Source: Elusimicrobiota bacterium | GTDB taxonomy: Bacteria; CG03; SLGR01; PWQF01 | DNA: 48,712 bases | NCBI GenBank assembly: GCA_003557485.1 | Contig: PWOI01000086.1 | Location: 1 to 48,712 of the forward strand | Direction: 5' to 3' | Shown here: one piece after another, positions 34,253-42,190 of the stretch | Position numbering within the stretch: position 1 is the stretch's first letter | How the letters are laid out: each line of letters opens with the position of its first letter | Notes under the pieces: model-generated | What the model saw: the letters and a program-made list of their open reading frames with translations, nothing else | Databases searched by the model: none | Told to the model about the DNA's origin: nothing | Program-made: the position numbers and the translations under genes

Positions 34253-35165
34253 TTTCAAAAAAGTTGCTATTCTTACCGGCGGGGACTCGCCGGAAAAAGA
34301 AATTTCATTAAAAACAGCTCGAAGTGTTGAAGGTTCTTTAAAAAGAATGGGTATATACAATGAGATTATTCCAGCTGAAGGAGATTTTGCCGGGAGGCTT
34401 CAGGATGGGTTTGATATCGTTTTTATCGCCATGCACGGCGGTATGGGGGAAAATGGTTCAATTCAGGGGCTGCTTCAGACACTTGGTCTGACATATACCG
34501 GGAGCGGGGTTTTAAGCAGCGCTGTCTGCATGAATAAACCTGTGAGTAAAAAGCTTTTAAGGTTTTGCGGTATAAAAACACCGCGATGGCAGGTTCTTAA
34601 CTCCTGTGATGAACTTGAAATTGAACTGCCGGTTGTTTTTAAACCTTCTGAAGGCGGATCAACCATAGGAACCGTTATAGTCCGGAAAAAAGAATTGCTG
34701 AAGAAGGCTTTTGCAGAAGTATCCGAAGCCTCTCTGGGTTTCGGCGGCGAAGTAATGGCTGAAGAGTATATTCCTGGCAGAGAAATAACCGTAGGTGTTT
34801 TGAGGGGAAAAGCCCTTCCCCTTCTTGAAATAAAGCCCGGCACGGAATTTTACGATTACAGGGCCAAGTATACGGAGGGAATGTCAGAGCATTTTGAACC
34901 GGAAGATTTAAGTCCTGCTTTGAAAAAAGAAATCCGGGATACAGCAGAAAAATCTTTTCGGGCGGCTCAGTGCCGGGATATGGCCCGTGTAGACTTCAGG
35001 CTTAACGGGGAAGATTTTTATGTGCTTGAAATCAATACGATACCCGGTATGACTTCCACAAGTTTGCTTCCCGAAGCCGCAGGCATTGCCGGGATAGATT
35101 TTGACGGACTTGTTATGGAGATATTAAAAAGTGCCGGTTTACGCGCGCAAAAAAGGCCGGTTTAG
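34245..35165 (+). CDS. ddl: D-alanine--D-alanine ligase
   Basis: 306 residues of the ATP-grasp superfamily. GGDSPEKEISLKTA at the start, AMHGGMGENGSIQG, the ATP region FKPSEGGSTIG and EEYIPGREITVGVL, and the Mg site RVDFRLNG with LEINTIPGMTSTS. It produces the dipeptide used by MurF. The final 35 nt overlap ftsQ. Confidence 0.96.
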   Translation: MADFKKVAILTGGDSPEKEISLKTARSVEGSLKRMGIYNEIIPAEGDFAGRLQDGFDIVFIAMHGGMGENGSIQGLLQTLGLTYTGSGVLSSAVCMNKPVSKKLLRFCGIKTPRWQVLNSCDELEIELPVVFKPSEGGSTIGTVIVRKKELLKKAFAEVSEASLGFGGEVMAEEYIPGREITVGVLRGKALPLLEIKPGTEFYDYRAKYTEGMSEHFEPEDLSPALKKEIRDTAEKSFRAAQCRDMARVDFRLNGEDFYVLEINTIPGMTSTSLLPEAAGIAGIDFDGLVMEILKSAGLRAQKRPV

Positions 35166-35871
35166 AAGAGCATCGCGTCTGCTACTGATTTTTATGGCTG
35201 CAGCAGTGGCGGTGAGGTTTGCATGGGTTTTTATAACTGAAACAGATTTTTTTGCTTTAAAAGACGGCAGTGTAACTATCACGGGAAACAGCATGGTTTC
35301 AGAGAATGACCTTCGGGCCCTGCTTGGGATCAATTACGGCATGAATATTTTTTCATATAGCCTGGGCGAAATTGCAGGCCGGCTGGAACATCTGGACAGG
35401 GTAAAATCTGTTTCTGTGAAAAGAAATTTTCCAGACGGGATTTATATAGAAATAGAGGAAGTAAATCCGGTGGGCTATACATTTCGCGGCGATGTAAGAT
35501 GTGCCGTAACGGAGTGCGGAGAAATTTTTGCCGGACCGGAAGGTCCGCCGGTCAAATTCATCATTCAGGAAAAAGAAGCTATAAAAAAGATTGCTTTTTT
35601 TCTTGAAAGAATAAGAAAAAAAGATGCAGGTTTTTATAATTCTATAATCGCTGTAGATCTTAATTATCGCGGTGATGTTATTCTTCATACTCACACAACG
35701 CGTTTAATATGGCCGCCGCTTGAAGATTTAGCAGCCGCGGATATTAAAAGGAATATAAGTATTTATTCTGCTTTTAACGCTCAGCAGGAAAAAAAAGCAA
35801 AGAGTATTGATTTCAGATTTATAACGGCCTCGCAGGGAGTTATAAACGGTTCCATTATTGCCGGGAATTAG
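35131..35871 (+). CDS. ftsQ: Cell division protein FtsQ
   Basis: 246 residues from GTG 35131. A basic N-terminus is followed by one membrane segment (about 16-36) and a POTRA domain (VTITGNSMVSENDLRALLGI) with the beta domain (RVKSVSVKRNFPDGIYIEIEE). It recruits FtsL/FtsB to the septum. Sequence conservation is low, but position and topology agree. The long overlap with ddl argues for coupled translation. Confidence 0.88.
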   Translation: MPVYARKKGRFRRASRLLLIFMAAAVAVRFAWVFITETDFFALKDGSVTITGNSMVSENDLRALLGINYGMNIFSYSLGEIAGRLEHLDRVKSVSVKRNFPDGIYIEIEEVNPVGYTFRGDVRCAVTECGEIFAGPEGPPVKFIIQEKEAIKKIAFFLERIRKKDAGFYNSIIAVDLNYRGDVILHTHTTRLIWPPLEDLAAADIKRNISIYSAFNAQQEKKAKSIDFRFITASQGVINGSIIAGN

Positions 35872-35905
35872 AAGGGCGGGCGCCGGTAAGGAGGAGATAA
35901 ATTTA

Positions 35906-37123
35906 ATGAAAGAAAAGATAATATGCGGACTTGACCTGGGCTCCAGTAAAGCTTGCGCTGTTATAGCTGCCCACACGCCGGGTGAAAGAGTTCTTAATAT
36001 ATTGGGCGCCGGAGTTGTTCCCTGCAGCGGGCTAAAACACGGTGTTGTTGTAAATGTTGACAATACTTATCGGGCAATAACCTCGGCTTTGGAGCGGGCG
36101 GAGGAAGAAGCTGAGGTAAAGGTAAAGAGTGTTGTTGTAAATATAAACGGGAATCATATAGACGGGCATATTCATCAGGGAAGCGAGAGGCCCCGCGCCG
36201 GAAGGGAAATAACTCCCGAAGACGTGGAAAGGGCCATTAACTCGGCTCAGGCAGTTTCCCTTGCATCTGACAGGCAGATAATCCATTCAATTCCACTGGA
36301 TTTTAAGATAGACAACAGGACTGGAGTTGAAAATCCTGTCGGCATGGAGGCACATCATCTTCAGGCTACCATTATGCTTATCGCAGGGGACAGCGCTCCC
36401 GTAAATAACTTAAAAAACTGCATAACACGCAGCGGCCTCGGCATAGCGGGAGCAATAGCGACAATTCTATGTCCCGCGGAATCAGTGGTAGCTAAAGAGG
36501 AAAAAGAACTTGGCTGTGTTCTTGCGGATATAGGAGCTCAGACAATAAATATAGCTGTTTTCGCGGAAGGAAGCCTTAATTATATAGGACAGATAGATAT
36601 AGGTTCTGATTATATAACCTATGATCTGGCTCACGGTTTGAGAACTTCTCTCCAGGAAGCCAAACGGATAAAAGAAAAATTCGGTAGCGCCTATCCTGAC
36701 AATACCCTTACCGAAGATATTGAATATACAGGTGTTGACGGGCAGTCGCGAAATACAGCTACTACCCGACAGATTAACAGGATAATACAGCCCAGGGTAG
36801 AGGAAATAGTCGAGTACATATCAGATGAAATAAAGAAAAGCGAACGCAGCACTCTTATACCGGGCGGGTTAATCCTATCCGGCGGCGGTGCAGAACTTAG
36901 GGGAATGAAAGAAATGTTTTCCGGTAAACTTCCGGATTTTCCTGTGCGTCTTGGGCGGCCAAGGGGCATAAAAGGAAAAACTGAAATGGTCAATTCGTCA
37001 GATTTCGCTACAGCGATTGGACTTATTGAATATGCTCTTAAAGATGAAAAAACCACTGCAGTGCATACAGCAAAAAGCAGTATGTGGTCAAGAATAAAAA
37101 TGTGGTTTGAAGAACTTTTTTAG
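35906..37123 (+). CDS. ftsA: Cell division protein FtsA
   Basis: 405 residues from ATG 35906, with AAGGAGGAG upstream. Actin-like fold: CGLDLGSSKACAVIA phosphate loop, ADIGAQTINIAVF second phosphate loop and LILSGGGAELRGM adenosine site; the C-terminal WSRIKMWFEELF is the amphipathic membrane-targeting helix. It tethers FtsZ to the membrane. Confidence 0.97.
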   Translation: MKEKIICGLDLGSSKACAVIAAHTPGERVLNILGAGVVPCSGLKHGVVVNVDNTYRAITSALERAEEEAEVKVKSVVVNINGNHIDGHIHQGSERPRAGREITPEDVERAINSAQAVSLASDRQIIHSIPLDFKIDNRTGVENPVGMEAHHLQATIMLIAGDSAPVNNLKNCITRSGLGIAGAIATILCPAESVVAKEEKELGCVLADIGAQTINIAVFAEGSLNYIGQIDIGSDYITYDLAHGLRTSLQEAKRIKEKFGSAYPDNTLTEDIEYTGVDGQSRNTATTRQINRIIQPRVEEIVEYISDEIKKSERSTLIPGGLILSGGGAELRGMKEMFSGKLPDFPVRLGRPRGIKGKTEMVNSSDFATAIGLIEYALKDEKTTAVHTAKSSMWSRIKMWFEELF

Positions 37124-37163
37124 TCTTCGGACGCTGAGAAAATAAAATAGGAGGCGTAAAAAA

Positions 37164-38240
37164 ATGGTTGTATCTATAGAATTTTTAAAAGGCAATGCCA
37201 GCATTACCGTCATAGGCGTCGGCGGCGGAGGAGGAAACGCGATAAACCGGATGATTGAATCCGGAATTAAAGGTGTTGATTTTATTGCTGCGAACACGGA
37301 TGCCCAGGCGCTTCAGGCTTCTTCGGCCGGAATGAGGATTCAGCTGGGAGAAAAACTTACCAGGGGGCTTGGAGCCGGCGGGAATCCGGAAGTAGGAAGA
37401 AAAGCAGCCGAAGAGGATGGTGAAACTATAAGGGATTCGCTTTCCGGTTCGGATATGGTCTTTGTTACAGCAGGTTTCGGAGGGGGAACCGGGACCGGTG
37501 GCGCGCCTGTGATCGCCGGAATTGCCAAGGAAATGGGAGCCCTTACTGTTGGAGTGGTAACAAAGCCTTTCATGTTTGAAGGAAAAAAAAGAAATGACAG
37601 GGCAATAGAGTGGATTGAAAAACTGAGAAAAAATGTAGACACTCTTCTTGTTATTCCCAACCAGAGACTTTTCCTCATTGCTGACAAGAAAATGCCCGCT
37701 ACAGAAGCATTTGTAATTGCAGATGATGTTTTAAGGCAGGCAGTTCAGAGTATATCCGATATAATAACAACCCGTGGCCTTATAAACGTAGACTTTGCCG
37801 ATGTTAAATCTGTCATGCAGAATGCCGGTGACGCAATAATGGGTCTTGGAATGGGAGAGGGAGAGGATCGAGCTGTGGATGCGGCACGTAATGCAATTAA
37901 TTCACCGCTTCTTGAGGATGTCTCAATTGAAGGTGCAGCCGGACTTCTTGTTAATGTTACCGGAGACGAAAGCATGACCCTCAACGAAATTAACTCCGCC
38001 ATGGAGCTTATCCATAATTCGGCAGCCGATGAGGCCGAAGTTTTCTTCGGGCATACAATAGACAATACGATAGACGACAAGATTAAAATTACAGTTATTG
38101 CCACCGGCTGCGGAAAAAAGAGTGACAGGATTCCCGGACCCGGTTTATTGAATACTGCGTCATCGGGAAGTGATGCCTTAAGAAATGAGAAGGAAAAAAA
38201 GATTCCCTCATTTATCAGGCGCAAGATAACCGAAGAATGA
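37164..38240 (+). CDS. ftsZ: Cell division GTPase FtsZ
   Basis: 358 residues. The tubulin signature GGGTGTGG is at 106-113 in [17 protein letters not shown]-terminal [12 protein letters not shown] binds GTP, and the T7 loop [11 protein letters not shown] is present. The linker is short, and the C-terminal peptide (IPSFIRRK) that binds FtsA is intact. AGGAGG lies 7-8 nt upstream of ATG 37164. An ATGA overlap joins it to a PilT-type ATPase. Confidence 0.98.
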   Translation: MVVSIEFLKGNASITVIGVGGGGGNAINRMIESGIKGVDFIAANTDAQALQASSAGMRIQLGEKLTRGLGAGGNPEVGRKAAEEDGETIRDSLSGSDMVFVTAGFGGGTGTGGAPVIAGIAKEMGALTVGVVTKPFMFEGKKRNDRAIEWIEKLRKNVDTLLVIPNQRLFLIADKKMPATEAFVIADDVLRQAVQSISDIITTRGLINVDFADVKSVMQNAGDAIMGLGMGEGEDRAVDAARNAINSPLLEDVSIEGAAGLLVNVTGDESMTLNEINSAMELIHNSAADEAEVFFGHTIDNTIDDKIKITVIATGCGKKSDRIPGPGLLNTASSGSDALRNEKEKKIPSFIRRKITEE

Positions 38241-39331
38241 AAGCGGAAGAGAAACTTAAACAATACCTGAAGGCAATGGGCTCGGTTAAAGCTTCTGACC
38301 TTCATCTGAGAGCAGGACGCCCTCCCGTATTCCGTGTAAACGGACAGCTCAGAATGATTCGCAATCTTCCGGAAGTTGAGCCGGGGGACACGGCGGAGAT
38401 GGCCGGGGTTATGTTTAATCCGCAAGAGAAAAAAGTTTTTGAAGAGAGAAAAGAAGTTGACCTCTCGTACAGCCTGGATGGGGTAGCAAGATTCAGGGTG
38501 AATGTTTTTCAGCAGAGAGGCCTTACTAATATTGCCCTCCGTATGGTGCCGGCCCAGGTGAGAGGCTTCGAAGAACTTAACCTTCCGGATATAATTAAAA
38601 AGATAGCTTCCAGCGAGCGCGGGCTTGTTTTGGTTACCGGGACTACAGGTTGCGGAAAGACGACTACTCAGGCTGCATTGATTGATTATATAAACCGGAA
38701 TTTCTCAAGGCACATTATTACAATCGAAGATCCGATAGAGTACATCCATGAAGACAGGAAGAGTATTGTGTCGCAGAGGGAACTGGGAATAGATACATAT
38801 TCCTATAGTGACGCCCTTACCCATATAGTCCGCCAGGACCCCGATGTTATTCTGATAGGTGAAATGAGAGATATGGAGACAATGGCAGCAGCTATAACGG
38901 CTGCGCAGACGGGGCATCTTGTTCTTTCAACAACTCATACAATTGATGCCCAGCAGACTATAAGCCGTATAATTGATATTTTTCCGCCTCATCAGCAGAA
39001 CCAGATAAGAATTCAGCTCGCTGACTCCATCAGGGCCGTAATCTCCCAGCGGCTTCTTCCCGTTAAGGAAAGCGGTATGGTGCCGGCATTCGAGATACTT
39101 GTTGCTACCGGCCTGATAAGGAGCCTTATAGAGGAAAACCGCTTTTCCGAAGTAAAAGAACAGATGGAAAAAGGCAGTTATTACGGCATGAGGACATTTA
39201 ACCAGTCACTTGAAAAACTTTATAACGAAGGGTTTATAACTCTTGACGAAGCTAAAAAAGCAGCAACAAATCCGGAAGATCTTATGCTTAAAATCAGGGG
39301 GTTCCAATCCGAAAGCGGGAAGAAGGAATAA
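38237..39331 (+). CDS. pilT: Type IV pilus retraction-type ATPase PilT
   Basis: 364 residues. The N-terminal PAS-like domain ([20 protein letters not shown]) precedes the RecA-like ATPase. Walker A is [10 protein letters not shown] (135-144), with a cysteine in place of the usual serine; the Asp box is [13 protein letters not shown], Walker B is [12 protein letters not shown], and the His box is [14 protein letters not shown]. The C-terminal AIRNLIRE-like motif is not clear. No other pilus gene is in the window. The 4-nt overlap with ftsZ puts it in the division transcript. Confidence 0.93.
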   Translation: MKAEEKLKQYLKAMGSVKASDLHLRAGRPPVFRVNGQLRMIRNLPEVEPGDTAEMAGVMFNPQEKKVFEERKEVDLSYSLDGVARFRVNVFQQRGLTNIALRMVPAQVRGFEELNLPDIIKKIASSERGLVLVTGTTGCGKTTTQAALIDYINRNFSRHIITIEDPIEYIHEDRKSIVSQRELGIDTYSYSDALTHIVRQDPDVILIGEMRDMETMAAAITAAQTGHLVLSTTHTIDAQQTISRIIDIFPPHQQNQIRIQLADSIRAVISQRLLPVKESGMVPAFEILVATGLIRSLIEENRFSEVKEQMEKGSYYGMRTFNQSLEKLYNEGFITLDEAKKAATNPEDLMLKIRGFQSESGKKE

Positions 39332-40011
39332 AGTACTTCAGCAGTATTAATAAAAATTCTGTTTCCGGGATAACACTCAGTAGCCTGGGAAATTTCAAGG
39401 AAAACTCCGGCGCTTTTACCTTTCTTAAAGAAACTTACAATGCTTTTTTCGGCCGGGATGTTTTTGCATCAGTTATTATGGAACAGGTCCATTCTTCACA
39501 AATACTGCGTCTTACCCTAAATGACGCAGGAAAAGATATTTTAGCCTCGGGCTGCGACGGAGTCATATTCTCTCCCCATCTCAAGGTTGCCGCCGGAGTC
39601 AGAACAGCTGACTGCCTCAGCATATTTGCTTATACGGAGAAAGGGCTTATCGGAGCCATCCATGCCGGCTGGCGTTCAATAGCCCGGGGCATAGGCTCCC
39701 GTTTCCTGGAAATGGCTGCTGACTGCGGCATTAAAAGGGGCGATATATTTTTTAGAGCCGGCCCTGCGATCTGCCCTTCATGCTATGAAGTAGGCACTGA
39801 TGTCCTTGAAAAATTTCCATGCCGGGCAGCGGAGGCAGGCAGGCTGAACCTGCTAAAGGCGTTTTCGATTCAGGTGCAGGCCGCTGGAGCAGATCCCAAA
39901 AAAATTAAACCTGCTCTTAATGAGAAGTCGTGTACTGCTGAAAATGACTGTTTTTTTTCGCATCGTCGCGGTGATGGGTCGAGAATGCTGGCATTTGCAA
40001 TTCAGCATTAA
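39328..40011 (+). CDS. pgeF: Purine nucleoside phosphorylase/laccase-domain protein PgeF (YfiH), non-standard start
   Basis: The family core is clear: MEQVHSSQI, VRTADCLSIF, AIHAGWRSIARGI, AGPAICPSCYEVG and the final CTAENDCFFSHRRGDG. The first standard start, ATG 39478, would delete about 50 conserved residues (SVSGITLSSLGNF to FASVIMEQVH). The frame is open back to 39292 but has no ATG, GTG or TTG. ATA 39328 overlaps the pilT stop (ATAA instead of ATGA) and is my choice, giving 227 residues; ATT 39346 is another option. Members edit misplaced residues in peptidoglycan precursors or act on nucleosides. Confidence 0.75.
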   Translation: MKYFSSINKNSVSGITLSSLGNFKENSGAFTFLKETYNAFFGRDVFASVIMEQVHSSQILRLTLNDAGKDILASGCDGVIFSPHLKVAAGVRTADCLSIFAYTEKGLIGAIHAGWRSIARGIGSRFLEMAADCGIKRGDIFFRAGPAICPSCYEVGTDVLEKFPCRAAEAGRLNLLKAFSIQVQAAGADPKKIKPALNEKSCTAENDCFFSHRRGDGSRMLAFAIQH

Positions 40012-40022
40012 TTTAATACAAT
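39995..40022 (+). promoter_or_regulatory. Possible promoter upstream of proC
   Basis: TTGCAA (39995-40000) and TACAAT (40017-40022) with 16 bp between, in the pgeF tail and the 62-bp gap. The same pair of hexamers occurs before gmk. Confidence 0.35.
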
Positions 40023-40073
40023 AAAAAATCAACCATTTTTAGAGGAGACAGCAGCATAATTGACGGGATTGTA

Positions 40074-40886
40074 ATGACAGAAAATAAAAAAATAAAAGTA
40101 CTTGTTATAGGATGCGGAAAAATGGGGTCAGCCCTGCTTAAAGCAATGGCCGGATCCGGTTTTTACAGAGTCTTCGCAGTTGATACGGATGATGGACGCA
40201 GAAAATATGCTGCCCGCTGCGGGGTTGAAGTTTTTCCAGACATTGAATCTGCGCCCGGGGCCGATATATACATATTGGCTGTAAAACCCGGAGAGATAAA
40301 TTCCGTACTTGAGAAAATAAAATCTTTAGGACTCAAAGGCAGCCTTCTTATCAGTATTGCCGCCGGAATCAGCATATCGCATTTAAGGTGCTATGTTGAT
40401 TCAATGCCTGTGGTCAGGGCAATGCCCAATACTCCTCTTTCCGCCGGAGAGGGAATGACCGCTATCTGTTTTTCGGATCCGGACCGGGAGCAGGACATTG
40501 AAGAAGCTTTCCGTATTTTTTCCCTTTCGGGAAAGGCGGAGATTGTTGATGAAGATATAATAGACGCTGTAACCGCTGCAAGCGGGTCTGGACCTGCTTA
40601 TTTCTTTCTGCTTGCGGCAGTGATGAAAAAGTTTCTTGCCGAAAAGGGTATGAAAGAAAAAACCGCTGCTGTTTTTGCCTCCCAGACTGCCCTGGGCGCG
40701 GGAAAGCTTATGGCTGACTCACAAGAGGACCTTGAAGAGCTTATAAACAATGTGGCTTCTCCGGGAGGAACTACCGAAGCAGCACTTAAACATATGGATA
40801 AAAAAGGTTTAAGAAAAATATTTTATACCGCAATGGAAAAAGCCCTTAAAAGGGCCGGTGAGCTTTCAGGGAAGGAGGGAAGGTAA
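40074..40886 (+). CDS. proC: Pyrroline-5-carboxylate reductase
   Basis: 270 residues. NAD(P)-binding VIGCGKMGSALLKAM at the N-terminus, AVKPGEI, RAMPNTPL and the C-terminal SGSGPAYFF and SPGGTTEAAL are the family signatures. It makes proline from pyrroline-5-carboxylate. ATG 40074 fits the family, but the best Shine-Dalgarno (AGAGGAG 40041-40047) is 26 nt away and well placed for an in-frame ATA at 40056, which would add six residues. Confidence 0.93.
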   Translation: MTENKKIKVLVIGCGKMGSALLKAMAGSGFYRVFAVDTDDGRRKYAARCGVEVFPDIESAPGADIYILAVKPGEINSVLEKIKSLGLKGSLLISIAAGISISHLRCYVDSMPVVRAMPNTPLSAGEGMTAICFSDPDREQDIEEAFRIFSLSGKAEIVDEDIIDAVTAASGSGPAYFFLLAAVMKKFLAEKGMKEKTAAVFASQTALGAGKLMADSQEDLEELINNVASPGGTTEAALKHMDKKGLRKIFYTAMEKALKRAGELSGKEGR

Positions 40887-40887
40887 A

Positions 40888-41151
40888 ATGAAGGTAATCG
40901 GATACGTTATAAACAGTTTTCTCTTTCTGGTTATTGTTATTTCGTCTGTGAGGCTTGCTTTGGAGTTTATGAGGGAAAAAGCAGGACCGGACAAAGATAT
41001 GCATTTTGGGCCGCTTCTTGAGGAAGTTTCAGATTTAATAGCTGAACAGACCCGGAAGATAATACCTTTAAAACAGGTAAAATCCCTGATGGTCACAGCA
41101 ATAATCTGTTCGATGCTGCTTGTCTATGCCGTTTCCAGGTTTATCCTGTAG
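40888..41151 (+). CDS. YggT-like small membrane protein
   Basis: 87 residues from ATG 40888, directly after a strong AAGGAGGGAAGG. Two membrane segments (about 4-27 and 66-85) flank an amphipathic region with TRKIIP, similar to the IRRIIP motif of the YggT/YlmG family. YggT genes often follow proC or sit between ftsZ and ileS, as here, and are linked to division or osmotic tolerance. The sequence match is partial. Confidence 0.6.
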   Translation: MKVIGYVINSFLFLVIVISSVRLALEFMREKAGPDKDMHFGPLLEEVSDLIAEQTRKIIPLKQVKSLMVTAIICSMLLVYAVSRFIL

Positions 41152-41164
41152 TAATTTGCAAAAA

Positions 41165-42190
41165 ATGCGGGTAATTGAATATAAAAAGGGGCGCCTATAT
41201 CTTCTGGATCAGAGGAAACTTCCCGGAAGGCAGGAATACGCGGAGATTAAAACTTCCTCTGCTGCAGCTTCTGCTATAAGGGAGATGGTTGTCCGGGGCG
41301 CTCCGGCTATAGGAATCACTGCCGCGTATGCCTGCTGCGTTGCTGTCCGGGAGAAAAGATTTTCGGGAACCGAAGAATTAACGAGGCATATGAAAGAAAC
41401 CTTTGATATCCTCACTGATTCCCGGCCCACCGCGGTCAACCTGAAATGGGCCGTTGATAAAATGCAAAAAAAATTACTTGGAGTAAAAAAGAAAAGTCTA
41501 ACAGAGATAGCAGAGGCCCTTGAAGAAGAAGCAGAATCCATTAAGGATGCTCAAACAGAAGCTGACTTAAAAATGGGAAAATTCGGCGCCGAAGAACTGG
41601 AGAAAATAAAGAAAAAAGGGCTTTCGGTTCTGACTCATTGCAATGCCGGCGCCCTTGCTACAGGGGGCGAAGGCACCGCTTTGGGTGTAATACGCGCCGC
41701 TCACAGGAATAATATTCTTAAAATGGTATACTCAAGTGAGACAAGGCCGCGCCTGCAGGGAGCCAGGCTTACATGCTGGGAACTTTCCGGGGAAGGTATC
41801 CCGTGTACGCTGATATGTGACAGCCTTGCTGCCGCACTTATGAAAAGCGGTGATATAGATGCGGTTGTGACAGGGGCGGACCGCATAGCTGCAAACGGTG
41901 ATACAGCCAATAAAACTGGGACTTATACACATGCCCTGGCGGCAAAGTATCATGGTATCCCTTTTTACGTTGCCGCGCCGTTTTCTTCATTTGATTTTAA
42001 TACGTCCTGCGGAGAGGACATAGATATTGAATACAGGGATGCCGGGGAAGTTTCTGAAATTAATGGGGAAAGAATAGCTCCCGGGGGTATAAACGTTATT
42101 AACGCGGCTTTCGATATAACCCCGGCAGATATGATAAGCGCATATATTACCGAAAGGGGAATAGTAAAAAATGTCGGCCAGTTACAATAA
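41165..42190 (+). CDS. mtnA: S-methyl-5-thioribose-1-phosphate isomerase
   Basis: 341 residues from ATG 41165; an earlier open stretch lies in the previous gene. Catalytic C159 (LTHCNAGALATGG) and D239 (TGADRIAANGD) are in place, as are IREMVVRGAPAIG, SETRPRLQGARLT and the C-terminal INAAFDITP. It is part of methionine salvage. Related eIF2B-like ribose-1-phosphate isomerases differ in these motifs. No other salvage gene is nearby. The last 20 nt overlap ileS. Confidence 0.93.
   Translation: MRVIEYKKGRLYLLDQRKLPGRQEYAEIKTSSAAASAIREMVVRGAPAIGITAAYACCVAVREKRFSGTEELTRHMKETFDILTDSRPTAVNLKWAVDKMQKKLLGVKKKSLTEIAEALEEEAESIKDAQTEADLKMGKFGAEELEKIKKKGLSVLTHCNAGALATGGEGTALGVIRAAHRNNILKMVYSSETRPRLQGARLTCWELSGEGIPCTLICDSLAAALMKSGDIDAVVTGADRIAANGDTANKTGTYTHALAAKYHGIPFYVAAPFSSFDFNTSCGEDIDIEYRDAGEVSEINGERIAPGGINVINAAFDITPADMISAYITERGIVKNVGQLQ

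Noticed and set aside
42100-42171. T-box riboswitch before ileS
   Set aside because: ileS starts inside mtnA, leaving no untranslated leader, and no T-box consensus is seen.
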